DNA of 64,000 nt from Desulfonatronum thiosulfatophilum (GCF_900104215.1 NZ_FMXO01000019.1:1-64000), one strand, 5' to 3'; shown: positions 8,169 to 17,871, counted from the stretch's first letter. A program made the numbers and translations. Notes: generated by a model from the letters alone, not told the origin.

Positions 8169-9515
8169 ATGGCCTACATCTTCTCTGTTCGTGAACTGAC
8201 CCAGGCCGTAAAGGCGACCCTGGAGGGGGAGTTTCCTCTTATCTGGGTCCGGGGGCAGGTGTCCAATCTGTCCAGACCGGGTTCGGGGCATATCTATTTT
8301 ACGCTCAAGGACGGCGATGCCTGCCTGGGCGCGGTCTGGTTCAAGTCTCAGCAGTGGCAGATCGGATCGGGAGGATGCCCAAGAATCGCGGACGGACAGG
8401 AAGTGGTCTGCGTAGGGCGATTGACGGTTTATCCGCCGCGGGGAACTTATCAGCTTGTTGTTGAAATGGTGCAGGACCAAGGTCTCGGGGCGCTGTTCAT
8501 GGCTTTCGAGGCGCTGAAGAAGCGGCTTGCCGCTCAGGGCTATTTCGATACCGACCGCAAGCGTCCTCTGCCGTCATACCCGCGAAGGGTCGCCGTGGTC
8601 ACCGCGCCGAACAGCGCGGCCTTGCGGGACTTCCTGTGCCTGTCGGATGAACGCGGCTTCGGTGCGTCCATCCGCATCCATCCCGTGCTGGTGCAGGGAG
8701 AGGAAGCGCCGGGGCAGATTGTCCGGGCAGTACAGGAAGCCAATCTGCATGAATGGGCCGAGGTGATCGTGCTCATTCGCGGCGGCGGCTCCCTGGAGGA
8801 TCTGTGGGCCTTCAACAGCGAGGATCTGGCCAAGTCGATATTTGTCTCGAACATTCCGGTGCTCACCGGTATCGGCCATGAGGTGGACACTTCCATCGCC
8901 GATCTCGTGGCGGACGTGCGGGCGGCCACCCCCAGCCACGCGGCCCAGCTCCTCTGGCCGGAACGCCGCGAATTGATCCAGGCCGTGGACGAGCTGGAAT
9001 GCCGGCTGCAAAAGGCGGGACGTGAACTGCTCCGACGCAAGGAAGTTCTGCTTACCGGCCAGGAAAAAGCTCTGGCCTGGCTTTCACCCCGGGTGCGGGT
9101 ACTCAGAGCCATGGAGCGGCTGGAAACCCTGGAGCGGGATATGTGCCGCAGCGCCCAGCGGATGATGGAGAACCGACGCCTCACTTTGGAGCAGAGCCGC
9201 GCCGCCCTGACCAGGACCCTGGGCGTCCGGTACTGGAGTGCCCGACAGGCCCACCTGGAGCAGCAAATCCGGATGCTCTGCTCGGCGGCATCGGAACCAG
9301 TCCGTACTCGCGAACATGGCCTCGGAAAGCTTGAAATTTCCCTGAACAGCCTGGATCCGGTTCGTCCTCTGCGGAAAGGCTTCTGCCTGGTCGAGTCCGT
9401 GCAGACCGGCCGGTATGTTCGCGACAGCCGGGAAGTGGCCCAAGGCGACACTCTGCGGATCATGCCGCGCTCAGGCACGATCACGGCTGAAGTCATCGCC
9501 AGGGATGAGGAGTGA
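8169..9515 (+). CDS. xseA: Exodeoxyribonuclease VII large subunit
   Basis: A 448-residue XseA of standard length. The N-terminal OB fold is plain (LIWVRGQVSNLSRPGSGHIYFTLKD, residues about 20-45). The central nuclease domain has RRVAVVTAPNSAALRDF, VLIRGGGSLEDLWAFN and GIGHEVDTSIAD. A long, charged helical segment at about 270-380 fits the coiled coil that binds XseB. With XseB it degrades single-stranded DNA. xseB, which often follows, is not seen next to it; an M23 peptidase gene follows instead. Confidence 0.95.
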   Translation: MAYIFSVRELTQAVKATLEGEFPLIWVRGQVSNLSRPGSGHIYFTLKDGDACLGAVWFKSQQWQIGSGGCPRIADGQEVVCVGRLTVYPPRGTYQLVVEMVQDQGLGALFMAFEALKKRLAAQGYFDTDRKRPLPSYPRRVAVVTAPNSAALRDFLCLSDERGFGASIRIHPVLVQGEEAPGQIVRAVQEANLHEWAEVIVLIRGGGSLEDLWAFNSEDLAKSIFVSNIPVLTGIGHEVDTSIADLVADVRAATPSHAAQLLWPERRELIQAVDELECRLQKAGRELLRRKEVLLTGQEKALAWLSPRVRVLRAMERLETLERDMCRSAQRMMENRRLTLEQSRAALTRTLGVRYWSARQAHLEQQIRMLCSAASEPVRTREHGLGKLEISLNSLDPVRPLRKGFCLVESVQTGRYVRDSREVAQGDTLRIMPRSGTITAEVIARDEE

Positions 9516-9644
9516 GCGCCGGTTGTTCCATTGAGAGGGGGCCGGGCGTTGATATTCTTGAAACATTAAGTATCGCCGTGCCTGTCGGTGGGAATGGCCC
9601 TTCTCCGGCAAAAGGTGCATCAATACGCAAAAAGGAAAAATGAA

Positions 9645-10514
9645 ATGACACGGTTCTTTTATTTATTTGTGAAATGTTGCGTTGTGGCATGTCTGCTCAG
9701 CATGACGACGCTTTCGGCCTGGGCCGGAATTCGGATTGAGAGTCCGGACCATGTGGATGTGGGAATGCCTTTTTTTCTGCGTGTCTTCGGACCGGAGAAC
9801 TTTCGTGAGATAACGTTTCGCTGGCAGGACAAGGATCTGACCGTTCTGGCCGTTGCCGGTGAGCATGGGAGAGAGGCGGTTGTTTTGCTGGGAGTCTGCC
9901 TGGAATCCCCCTTGGGCGTGCAACGGATTGACGGTACCGTGCAGAAGGGCGACCAGCGCTTGCCGTTCACTCATGAGGTCCACGTGCAGCCTCGCACGTT
10001 TCCGGAACAGTGGCTGCAGGTGGCGAGAGAAATGGTTTCGCCGGATCAAAGCCTCCATCCCCGGATCGAGGAGGAGCGTCGTAAGGTTCGGGCCGCGCTG
10101 GAGCGCGTCACCCCGGACAGGTTATGGGAGACGCCTTTTGTGCGGCCCGTATCGGGCAATATTTCCAGCGAGTTCGGTCTGCGCAGATTTTTCAACGACC
10201 AGCCCCGTGCTCCGCACCGGGGAGTAGATCTGCGCGGTGCGGAAGGAACCTTGGTCCGGGCTTTCAGCAATGGCAAGGTCGTGCTGACGGGGGATCATTT
10301 TTTTGCCGGACGTTCCGTCTACATCGACCACGGGCTGGGCGTGGTCACCCAGTACATCCACTTATCCGAGGTAACGGTCCAGGAAGGCCAGAAGATCATT
10401 GCGGGCGAGCCCATCGGCAAGGTCGGCGCCACCGGCCGGGTCACCGGACCGCACCTGCACTTCGGCTTGAGCATACTGGGCTTCTGGGTCGATCCCCTGG
10501 CGCTTCTGGATTAG
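9645..10514 (+). CDS. M23 family metallopeptidase (LytM domain), secreted
   Basis: A 289-residue protein with a signal peptide (hydrophobic residues about 5-22, likely cleavage after AWA). The N-terminal half is a beta-rich domain. The C-terminal LytM/M23 domain starts near residue 165, with zinc ligands in HRGVDLRG and the HLHFG motif. It would act in the periplasm on peptide bridges of peptidoglycan, either as an endopeptidase or as an amidase activator. The ATG at 9645 was chosen because AAAAGGA lies 8 nt upstream; the longer frame from GTG 9588 lacks a site. It follows xseA by 129 nt and converges on the SDR gene. Confidence 0.88.
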   Translation: MTRFFYLFVKCCVVACLLSMTTLSAWAGIRIESPDHVDVGMPFFLRVFGPENFREITFRWQDKDLTVLAVAGEHGREAVVLLGVCLESPLGVQRIDGTVQKGDQRLPFTHEVHVQPRTFPEQWLQVAREMVSPDQSLHPRIEEERRKVRAALERVTPDRLWETPFVRPVSGNISSEFGLRRFFNDQPRAPHRGVDLRGAEGTLVRAFSNGKVVLTGDHFFAGRSVYIDHGLGVVTQYIHLSEVTVQEGQKIIAGEPIGKVGATGRVTGPHLHFGLSILGFWVDPLALLD

Positions 10515-10699
10515 CTTGCGGTCGTTTTTGCGAATGGACATCCGGCATTGCTGACGGCCCAGACGGATGCCGGGCAGGAGAAGTCCTGCCAGCCGAGAGA
10601 GCCGGATTCCACATCCACGATCCAGTCCGAGATGAAGCTCAGGGTGTACGGCTGGTTCCAAAGGGACTCTATGCCCGTTGGGTCAGCCCATATAAAAAG
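10515..10699. other. Convergent intergenic region with hairpin
   Basis: Between the ends of the M23 gene (+) and the SDR gene (-). A perfect 7-bp hairpin with loop GAAG occurs at 10573-10590 (GGCAGGA / TCCTGCC). It is not followed by a T run on either strand, so it is only a possible transcription barrier. Confidence 0.35.
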
Positions 10700-11479
10700 T
10701 CAGCCCATGTCCCGCACGTCCCACGTCCCGCCATGTAAGCGCTTCGGACTGGAAGAAAGCAGCCGGACCAGCCCGGCCGCGGATTCTTCGGGAGTTATCA
10801 GCTGTCCCTGCTCCTTGAAGGCCTTAAATACCTGCTGGAGTTGCCTGGCCGCGCCACCTTCGGATTCACGGGCCTGGGACTGCATCCTGGTCTCGACAAC
10901 ACCGGGCCGGTAGACCGTTGAAGTGATCTGCGGAGCCTCGGCGGCCAGTTGCCTGGCCAGGTGCTCCTCAGCGGCCTTGGCGGCGCAGTAAGCCGCTATG
11001 CCGGGCTGGGTCTTCACGGCAGCCCCGGAACCGAAAAACACGGCCAACCCCTCGCCCTGCCGCAGAAGCAGAGGCATGCAGGCCCGGATCAACTGATACG
11101 CAGCGACCACATTGGCCTGAAAGACGGCCTGAAATTCCTCCTCTGCCAACTCCCAAACATGCGGGCCCGGATGCAACAGTCCGGCGGCATGAATGAATCC
11201 CCAAAGTCCACCGATATCGCCGGCTTTCGCGACCATGGCATCAACGATTTCCGAACGGGAAGCATCGCCTGCGATCTCCTCGACAACCGCTCCGGAACCG
11301 ACGCACATTTCCCGCGTCTCTCGCAGACGGTCCTCGCTCCGGGCATTGATCACCAGGTTGACTCCCACCCCGGCCAGAGCCACGGCCAAAGCACGTCCGA
11401 TGCCCATGGACGCGCCGGTAAGGAGCAGAGTCTTGCCGTGAAGCGCATGCTTTGATGAAGCATTGTTGCGTATAGTCAT
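10700..11479 (-). CDS. SDR family NAD(P)-dependent oxidoreductase
   Basis: A 259-residue classical short-chain dehydrogenase/reductase. The cofactor motif TGASMGIGRAL lies near residue 20, the catalytic Ser is in VFFGSGAAV, and Tyr/Lys occur as YCAAK. The frame extends upstream to 11584, but ATG 11479 follows GGGGGAATT, a good ribosome site, and places the Rossmann fold at the normal distance from the N-terminus. The substrate cannot be predicted. The gene is divergent from the CPBP protease gene and is the only minus-strand gene between the motB unit and the regulators at 58 kb. Confidence 0.85.
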   Translation of the reverse strand: MTIRNNASSKHALHGKTLLLTGASMGIGRALAVALAGVGVNLVINARSEDRLRETREMCVGSGAVVEEIAGDASRSEIVDAMVAKAGDIGGLWGFIHAAGLLHPGPHVWELAEEEFQAVFQANVVAAYQLIRACMPLLLRQGEGLAVFFGSGAAVKTQPGIAAYCAAKAAEEHLARQLAAEAPQITSTVYRPGVVETRMQSQARESEGGAARQLQQVFKAFKEQGQLITPEESAAGLVRLLSSSPKRLHGGTWDVRDMG

Positions 11480-11737
11480 AGTTAATTCCCCCAGAATTAG
11501 AACTCGACATCCTCCCAAAATCCGCCTGCCATATTGGCTTGGCAACAATTCATCTGTGGCTTGCCGACAAGTTTGAACAAGCAAGCAATCTGCACACCAG
11601 GATGTTGGTTGTAAAGCAATTTGTATTCATTCAAAAATCTTGCGGCAGGCTGTAAAACGGTCGCTTGACTTGAAAGATCGATTAATAAAACTCTTCGCTC
11701 ACATCCGAATCCGCCTTCACATTCCTCGAAACGTAAC

Positions 11738-12457
11738 ATGTTTCGGCATGCATTTGGCATTAACGTCCCCATGCAAGATAAAGCTTGGCCCCGCATCCTG
11801 CCCTTTGCTCTGTTCATGGCTATTATCGGTCTTGAAGAAAGTCTCATTTTTCTGGACAACAGAGGATGGCTGGATCTTCAAGGATTTGCATTTGACCTGC
11901 TCTACCCGCTCAGGCCGCTGGCAGCGTTGACCGCCCTGCTTCTCTTGTACAGGGCATATACCGAATTGCAGTGGATTGATCTGACAAAATGGGGCCAGAC
12001 CTTGCTGAGCGTGTGCCTGGGGCTGCTGGTTTTCGTTTTATGGATCAACATGGATTGGACCATCGGCGCTATGACCGAACCGCCGGGCTTTAATCCTCAT
12101 GTTTTTCCGGAAGGCCCTCAGCGCTGGCTCATGATCGCCATTCGCGTGTCCAGCGCCGTGATCGTGGTTCCGATCATGGAGGAGATCTTCTGGCGCTCCT
12201 TTCTTCTCCGCTACATCATCAACAGTTCTTTTTCCAAAGTCCCTCTCGGAACGTTCACATGGCCTTCGCTGCTGATTGGCTCCCTGCTGTTCGGCTTGGC
12301 CCACCACTTCATTCTGGCCGGCATCATGGCCGGAATCGCATATGCCTGGCTCCTTTACCGCACCAAAAGCCTCGCTCAATGCATCCTGGCCCATGCCGTG
12401 ACCAATCTGGCTCTGGCCATCTACGTGCTGCGCACGGAACAGTGGTTTTTTTGGTAA
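11738..12457 (+). CDS. CPBP/CAAX-protease-related membrane protein of exosortase loci
   Basis: A 239-residue multi-pass membrane protein of the CPBP (Abi/CAAX protease-like) family. Catalytic-type residues are EEIFWRS (EExxxR, about residue 148), a HH pair in GLAHHFILAG and HAVTN near the C-terminus. A related subfamily is regularly found next to exosortase/EPS genes, and this context matches. It may process or modulate membrane proteins of the secretion system, but no substrate is known. The start is uncertain: ATG 11738 or ATG 11771, neither with a strong ribosome site. Confidence 0.75.
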   Translation: MFRHAFGINVPMQDKAWPRILPFALFMAIIGLEESLIFLDNRGWLDLQGFAFDLLYPLRPLAALTALLLLYRAYTELQWIDLTKWGQTLLSVCLGLLVFVLWINMDWTIGAMTEPPGFNPHVFPEGPQRWLMIAIRVSSAVIVVPIMEEIFWRSFLLRYIINSSFSKVPLGTFTWPSLLIGSLLFGLAHHFILAGIMAGIAYAWLLYRTKSLAQCILAHAVTNLALAIYVLRTEQWFFW

Positions 12458-12828
12458 TTCCGCAGTTACCGGTCGAACACGGCATCCGCACATTCTCCGG
12501 TCGCGTACAAAGCCGCCTCCACCTATTTCATCCATTTTTCCGGTAACTACTCAGCATATTTTTACTACATGGTATGAGCTTGTCTCGTTTTTTCGAGATC
12601 TCCTGTTTGACTGAGTCAGGATTCGTTCATCGAACCATTGCCGGAAACATACGTCCATGGTTCGTGGATAAGACCGGCCTAATGTCTTGTTCGAGGAAAC
12701 ATCCATGATGGTCTATTCTTCGTCTGATCTTTCCGGACAATCCCCCATCCTCGGTAGAAAAACAATTGGCCATAGCTGAATACTTGTTAATTCATGAGGT
12801 TAAGATGGCTTATTTTCTGTCACACCTA
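12458..12828. other. Intergenic region upstream of prsT
   Basis: No gene seen. It holds a pair of similar 17-19 nt segments at 12643-12661 and 12695-12711 (both GGAAACAT followed by a CCATG core), about 50 nt apart and 130-190 nt upstream of the sigma-54-like promoter. This is the usual distance for enhancer sites of a sigma-54 activator. A small TCTCG/CGAGA hairpin with a T6 loop occurs near 12575-12600. Confidence 0.35.
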
Positions 12829-12844
12829 CGGCACGCTTCTTGAT
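12829..12844 (+). promoter_or_regulatory. Candidate sigma-54 promoter of prsT
   Basis: Sequence CGGCACGCTTCTTGAT: GGCACG at -24 and TTGA at -12 with the strict 10-nt spacing between GG and GA. The only notable deviation from consensus is A instead of C in the -12 GC. Transcription would start near 12856, about 58 nt before the prsT start. PrsR-type regulators act through sigma-54, so this is the natural target in the locus. Confidence 0.55.
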
Positions 12845-12913
12845 AGTTGTACGAGATAAACAATTTCGTCTTCATTACAATAAACAACACAGCCAACAAC
12901 GGAGGGTACTACC

Positions 12914-15571
12914 TTGTTGAAAATAAAAAGCATTTTTCTATTTGTCCTCTTGATTGGCGCATCCGCCTGTGGCGCCGGAACCAAGGAAGACTTGTATGCG
13001 GAAGGCTTGCGGCAGATGGAGCAGAGCAATCCACAAGGCGCCATTGTGGTTTTTCGAAATGCACTCGAGAAGGATCAAAATTTTATAGATGCGCGATATC
13101 AATTGGCGAGAGCGTATATGGAGATGCAGCGTTACGATCTCGCGGAGCAGGAATTGCGCAAGGTTCAGCTCCAGAATCCCAACTATCCTGGCATCGGTTT
13201 GGATATGGCCCGCATTTTTTTGCATACAAATCGATTGGATCAGGCTGGGGATGAGACCGACAGGTACATGGAGGCCCAGCCGCTGTCAGCGGAAGCCCTG
13301 ATCATTCTTGGGGAGATTCAGGGGCGACTGGGAGAGATTGAAGATGCCCAACGCAGTTTTGAACAAGCTCTGCAACTGGAGCCCGGAATGCCGGCGGCAC
13401 ATCTTGGGTTGGGCAAGTCGTTTCTTCTTCAGGACGATCTGGTGCGAGCCGAAAATGAATTAAACAGGGTGCTTAAATCTGATCCGGATAACCTGGAAGC
13501 TCTGGCTGCAACCGCCGAACTGCAGCGCAGGCAAGACCGGACGGAAGAGCTGATGATCACATACGAAAGGATCATCCAGCTCAACCCTCAAGACGCTGAA
13601 GCTCTATATGAAAAAGGAATGCTTCATCTCGGAAAAGGCGAGACTTCGGAAGTCCGTTCAATAGCTGACCGACTGGAAAGACGCTTTCCGCAACGCTCTG
13701 AAGGCTATCTCCTGAACGGCCTGCAGCATTTCCAGGAAGGAAAGTTCAGGGAAGCCATCGTGTCCCTGCAACAGTCCAACGGCATCAGGCCATCTCTAAG
13801 TGGACATTATTTTCTCGGGCTAAGCCTGCACCAGGAAGCGGAATTGGAAAGTGCGCTAAGCCAGTTTCGAATCATTCTGGATCAAGCGCCAAATTTTACT
13901 CAAGCGCGTCTTATGACCGCCCTTGTTTTATTGCAACAAGAACGCCTTGATCTGGCAGTCAGAGAAGCCCAAAGGGTTATTAATCAGGAGCCGGGCAATG
14001 CCATGGCCTACAACATGCTGGGAAGCATCCAGATGGCCCAGGGCAATTACGAGCAGGGCATGCAACTGTTGCAGAAGGCAACGGAACTCGATCCCGAAAT
14101 GGCAAATGCGTTTTTCATGCAGGGAGTTTTTCTCCTGGACAAAGGTCAAATCAACGAGGCGACGGCAAATCTGGACGCGGCCATTCAGGTCGCCCCCGAA
14201 CAACTCAACATCCGCATGCTGCAGTTTGCCAACCTGATGCAACAAAAAGAACTGGATAAAGCCCATGCGACTCTTGAGCAAGGGCTTACCGGTGAGGCTA
14301 GCGACGCTGCGCTGTTGAACAATATGGCCGCTATTCGACTTTCTCAGAACCAAACTGAAGAAGGGCTGGAACTTCTGGAAAAATCCAAAAAGGCAGATCC
14401 CACATTCGCTTCAGCCTACTTCAATCTGGCTTCATTTTATCAGAGCCGCGGCGAGTTGGATAAGGCATTGGCGGAATACCAAGCTCTGCTTTCCCACCAT
14501 CCCGAAAATTTGCGTGCCCTGCTTTCCGCGGCGAACCTGTCCATACAACTCGGACAGGAAGAGCAGGCCCTGGAGTATTTTGCAAGAGCCCAGAGAACCG
14601 GAGATTCGCAAGCATTTCTCGCCCATGCCGAGCATGCCGTACGTAAAGGACGGCCAGAAGAGGCCACGACGATCCTGGATGAAGGCATTGCCGCCACGGA
14701 CGACAAAATGCCTCTCATGGAGGTCAAAGCACGGATTCTCATCGCCCAGGGTCGAATCGACGAAGCCATTGCCTTGCATCAAGAAATTAAATCTCACCAG
14801 CGCGAAGGCGGCATCCGGCTTTTGGCGAACTCTCTCCTGCTCAAAGGGGACGTGGAAGGGGCCGTTGCTGAGGGCGAAGAATTGATCGACCTTCACCCCG
14901 ACAAAGCTGAATCATACCTTTTCCTGGCCGGTATTCACGAATCGACGGGGAACTTGGGCCAGGCCGAAGCGATGATCCAGAAGGCTGTCGAAGTGGAACC
15001 CGCAAATCCGCAATCGCATTTTCGGCTGGGAAATCTGAGAGCACGTGCTGGATCAACTGATGAAGCCATACAGGAGTACTCGAAGGCCTTGGAAATAAAC
15101 CCGCAATTCATCCCGGCGCTTTTCGGTCATGGCAATATCCTCGAAAAGCAAGGGGAAATGGCGCGGGCCAAAGAGTTGTATCAAGAAATTCTGCGGATCG
15201 ATCCCAACTTTGTCCCTGCCCTGAACAACGTAGCCTATCTATCCCTCAAGGGACACGGGAGCGTAGAAGAGGCCTTGCATCTCGCCACTCAGGCGTTTCG
15301 ACTGGAACAGCACAACCCCGGCGTCATGGACACTCTTGGGCTGGCCCTGATTCAGAACAACAGGCCTGAAGATGGGCGTCGCATACTTGAACGAGCCGTC
15401 CAACTGCTGCCAAATCATCCTACAGTCCGTTACCATCTGGCATTGGCCTACAGCATGACCGGAGAACGCGAAAAGGCTTTGAACGAGTTGAACGTGGCCT
15501 TGATGCACGAAGAGTTTCCGGAAAAGCAGGAAGCCAGAAAACTGAACCAGAAGCTGATAAGCACGGAATAA
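12914..15571 (+). CDS. prsT: PEP-CTERM system TPR-repeat lipoprotein PrsT
   Basis: An 885-residue lipoprotein. The signal peptide ends in a lipobox-like GASAC with Cys19 as the lipid-bearing residue. The remainder is a long array of tetratricopeptide repeats (many A..LG.....G....A...F..A...DP units). Length and layout match the PrsT family found with exosortase systems, where it is thought to scaffold assembly of the exopolysaccharide export machinery at the membrane. The start is a TTG codon with GGAGGG 7 nt upstream. A sigma-54-like promoter lies about 70 nt upstream. It heads the long biosynthetic run; the next gene starts 29 nt later. Confidence 0.92.
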   Translation: MLKIKSIFLFVLLIGASACGAGTKEDLYAEGLRQMEQSNPQGAIVVFRNALEKDQNFIDARYQLARAYMEMQRYDLAEQELRKVQLQNPNYPGIGLDMARIFLHTNRLDQAGDETDRYMEAQPLSAEALIILGEIQGRLGEIEDAQRSFEQALQLEPGMPAAHLGLGKSFLLQDDLVRAENELNRVLKSDPDNLEALAATAELQRRQDRTEELMITYERIIQLNPQDAEALYEKGMLHLGKGETSEVRSIADRLERRFPQRSEGYLLNGLQHFQEGKFREAIVSLQQSNGIRPSLSGHYFLGLSLHQEAELESALSQFRIILDQAPNFTQARLMTALVLLQQERLDLAVREAQRVINQEPGNAMAYNMLGSIQMAQGNYEQGMQLLQKATELDPEMANAFFMQGVFLLDKGQINEATANLDAAIQVAPEQLNIRMLQFANLMQQKELDKAHATLEQGLTGEASDAALLNNMAAIRLSQNQTEEGLELLEKSKKADPTFASAYFNLASFYQSRGELDKALAEYQALLSHHPENLRALLSAANLSIQLGQEEQALEYFARAQRTGDSQAFLAHAEHAVRKGRPEEATTILDEGIAATDDKMPLMEVKARILIAQGRIDEAIALHQEIKSHQREGGIRLLANSLLLKGDVEGAVAEGEELIDLHPDKAESYLFLAGIHESTGNLGQAEAMIQKAVEVEPANPQSHFRLGNLRARAGSTDEAIQEYSKALEINPQFIPALFGHGNILEKQGEMARAKELYQEILRIDPNFVPALNNVAYLSLKGHGSVEEALHLATQAFRLEQHNPGVMDTLGLALIQNNRPEDGRRILERAVQLLPNHPTVRYHLALAYSMTGEREKALNELNVALMHEEFPEKQEARKLNQKLISTE

Positions 15572-15600
15572 ATTTGCAAGGTTTGTCAACGGAGGCGGTA

Positions 15601-16956
15601 ATGACCAGATTTCTCATCACTTTAAAGACCGGAGACATCGCTCTGGCATTTATTGCCTTGTATGCGGCAATGATCATTCGCTTTGGAGAAGAACTCCACC
15701 AAGGCGTGTTTATCACCTTCGAACAGGCAGGGGCCGTGGTAGCGACAATCCTTTTCTCTTCCGTTGTCGTGGAGATGTATAATCAGCGTCAAAAGATCAC
15801 GGTGCGCGATTTGGCCATGCGGATCATTCTCGGGTTGACTCTGTCCTTTTTCTTGTTGTCGGCATTGTACTATGTATTGCCGGCGACCATGTACGGACGC
15901 GGAATACTATTTTTAACCTTACTCATTTTCGGAGCCTTTCAATTCACCTGGCACTTGTTTTTCAAGCGCATGGATATAATGCCGGGGTTGGCCAAGAAAG
16001 TGCTGATACTGGGCGCTGGCCCTTTGGCAAAAGAAATCGGCACCCTTGTCAGCGCCAATGGGCAGCAATTTACGTTGGCTGGGTATTACGACCCGGAATG
16101 TGAGCCTGTTGTCGTGCCGCGTAAGGAAATTGTGGAAAATGGCGCGGGCCTTTTCCATACCGTGGAGCAGCTCAAGCCGGACCATGTCGTTGTTTCCCTG
16201 CCGCAACGCCGTGGTACGTTTCCCCTCCAGGACATGCTCAGTTGCAAGATCAGCGGCGTGGATATCGTTGATGCGCCGTCCTTCTACGAGCAAGTCACCG
16301 GCAAGCTTCTGCTGGAAAACATCACTCCCAGCTGGTTCATCTTTTCCGACGGCTTCCGGATCAACAACCTGACCAGACTCTTCAAGCGTCTGCTGGACGT
16401 GACCAGCGCGGGTTTGGGCCTTCTGCTGACATTGCCTTTGTTTCCCGTGATCGCCCTGCTGATCAAGCTGGACTCTCCTGGGCCGGTTTTTTTCCGGCAG
16501 ACACGGGTCGGACAGCGCGATGAGGAGTTCACGCTCATCAAGTTTCGAACCATGCGGCAGGACGCGGAAACCGTCACCGGCGCGGTATGGGCGCAACAGG
16601 ACGACCCACGAATCACCAAGTTGGGGCATATTCTTCGAAAAACACGCGTGGACGAGATCCCGCAATTGATCAACGTAGTTCTGGGAGACATGAGTCTGAT
16701 CGGGCCGCGTCCGGAACGCCCGGAATTCGTCTCAGAATTGAAGAAAGTCATTCCCTATTATTCCGAACGTCATTTTGTGAAGCCCGGCGTCACGGGATGG
16801 GCCCAGGTCTGTTACCCGTACGGCTCATCGGTCGAGGATGCCGTAGAAAAGCTGCGCTACGATCTGTATTACATCAAGAATCTGTCTCTGCTTTTCGACA
16901 TTCGCATCATACTCAGAACTATAAATGTCGTACTGTTCCAGGAAGGCAGCCGGTGA
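15601..16956 (+). CDS. Exopolysaccharide-initiating sugar transferase (EpsB_2 / PEP-CTERM type)
   Basis: A 451-residue polyprenyl-phosphate phosphoglycosyltransferase. The N-terminal half has four or five membrane helices (residues about 10-110) and a Rossmann-like domain (KKVLILGAGPLAKEI). The C-terminal bacterial sugar transferase domain from about residue 255 begins with a re-entrant helix (RLLDVTSAGLGLLLTLPLFPVIALLIKLDSPGPV in two parts) and has RQTRVG, KFRTM, TRVDEIPQL and GPRPERPEF. It would load the first sugar phosphate onto undecaprenyl phosphate. ATG 15601 was chosen for the GGAGGCGG site just upstream. It fits the exosortase-associated subfamily. Confidence 0.92.
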   Translation: MTRFLITLKTGDIALAFIALYAAMIIRFGEELHQGVFITFEQAGAVVATILFSSVVVEMYNQRQKITVRDLAMRIILGLTLSFFLLSALYYVLPATMYGRGILFLTLLIFGAFQFTWHLFFKRMDIMPGLAKKVLILGAGPLAKEIGTLVSANGQQFTLAGYYDPECEPVVVPRKEIVENGAGLFHTVEQLKPDHVVVSLPQRRGTFPLQDMLSCKISGVDIVDAPSFYEQVTGKLLLENITPSWFIFSDGFRINNLTRLFKRLLDVTSAGLGLLLTLPLFPVIALLIKLDSPGPVFFRQTRVGQRDEEFTLIKFRTMRQDAETVTGAVWAQQDDPRITKLGHILRKTRVDEIPQLINVVLGDMSLIGPRPERPEFVSELKKVIPYYSERHFVKPGVTGWAQVCYPYGSSVEDAVEKLRYDLYYIKNLSLLFDIRIILRTINVVLFQEGSR

Positions 16957-17073
16957 TGCAATCAAGGGTACAATGCACAAGAACAGGGGAACATGATTTT
17001 TATGGCGTTTATCATAACACAAGCCAGGCATAAAGAAATATATCATTCAACCATCCAAGACGCGAGGTTCATC

Positions 17074-17871
17074 ATGAAACAACGTATTCTTTTGGTGCTT
17101 ATCTGCTTGCTGTTTCCATTGTCCGCGACAGCTCAAGATTACATTATTGGCGAAGGAGATGGTTTGGCCATTTCCGTATGGGATGAACCGAAATTGAGCG
17201 CGACGAGTACGGTGAGGCCTGATGGAAAGATTACCATTCCCGGCCTTGGCGATGTCAGAGCCAGCGGACTGACTCCGGGACAGTTGCAGGAGTCGCTGGA
17301 AGAAAAAATGAAACGCTTGGTCCACAACCCGATAGTTACCGTATCGGTGATCGAGATCACCAACAGCAGGGTGTTTTTTTTCGGAGGCGGCCTTGAACTT
17401 GGCACCCAGGACCTGATGCGCCAGACATCACTGCTGCAAATGCTGAGCACCGTGGAAAATTTGCAGACGGCGGATCTTCGTGCGGCATACGTCCTGCGGG
17501 ACGGACAAAAAATCAAGCAGGATTTTCACGCGCTCATCATCGAGGGTGATGTCCGGGAGGATATTCTTCTCAAAAATAACGACGTCATCTTTGTGCCGCC
17601 GTTACGAGAGCCAAATGTCTACGTGCTTGGAGCCGTTGGTGCACCGACGTTTATTCAGTACCGTGAAGGACTGACAGTGCTTGAAGCAATTTTACAGGCT
17701 GGTGGATTTTCACCGTATGCTCGTGAAAACAGCACCATGATCGTTCGCAAGCAAAGTGATGAAGAGATCAATATTCCAGTTCGTGCCAAAGACTTGCTCC
17801 GGGGAGATATGACCCAGAATATTGAACTTCTTCCAGGAGATTACATAGTTGTCCGCGAAGGCTTCTTCTAG
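17074..17871 (+). CDS. Polysaccharide export protein (Wza-like, PEP-CTERM-associated)
   Basis: A 265-residue periplasmic/outer-membrane export protein. The signal peptide ends near SATA-Q, without a lipobox Cys. Residues about 22-110 form the Poly_export domain (YIIGEGDGLAISVWDEP, VRPDGKITIPGLGDVRASG). SLBB-type repeats follow (VYVLGAVGAPTFIQYREGLTVLEAILQAGG). It would form part of the channel for the polymer. The motif where many homologues have VYVLGEV in the first SLBB is here VFFFGGGLELG. ATG 17074 is preceded by GAGG. It lacks the acylated Cys of Wza, so insertion may depend on partner proteins. Confidence 0.88.
   Translation: MKQRILLVLICLLFPLSATAQDYIIGEGDGLAISVWDEPKLSATSTVRPDGKITIPGLGDVRASGLTPGQLQESLEEKMKRLVHNPIVTVSVIEITNSRVFFFGGGLELGTQDLMRQTSLLQMLSTVENLQTADLRAAYVLRDGQKIKQDFHALIIEGDVREDILLKNNDVIFVPPLREPNVYVLGAVGAPTFIQYREGLTVLEAILQAGGFSPYARENSTMIVRKQSDEEINIPVRAKDLLRGDMTQNIELLPGDYIVVREGFF

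Noticed and set aside
10573-10590. Hairpin between convergent M23 and SDR genes as a terminator
   Set aside because: Perfect 7-bp stem but no T run on either side, so it was recorded only as a structure and not called a terminator.
11584-11599. Sigma-54-like string TGGTGTGCAGATTGCT (-) upstream of the SDR gene
   Set aside because: The spacing is right, but the -24 box is GGTGT instead of GGCAC. A few such GG/TTGC hits are expected by chance in the intergenic DNA of this window.
12575-12600. Hairpin TCTCG-T6-CGAGA as a terminator after the CPBP gene
   Set aside because: The T run is in the loop, not after the stem, so it does not fit a rho-independent terminator.
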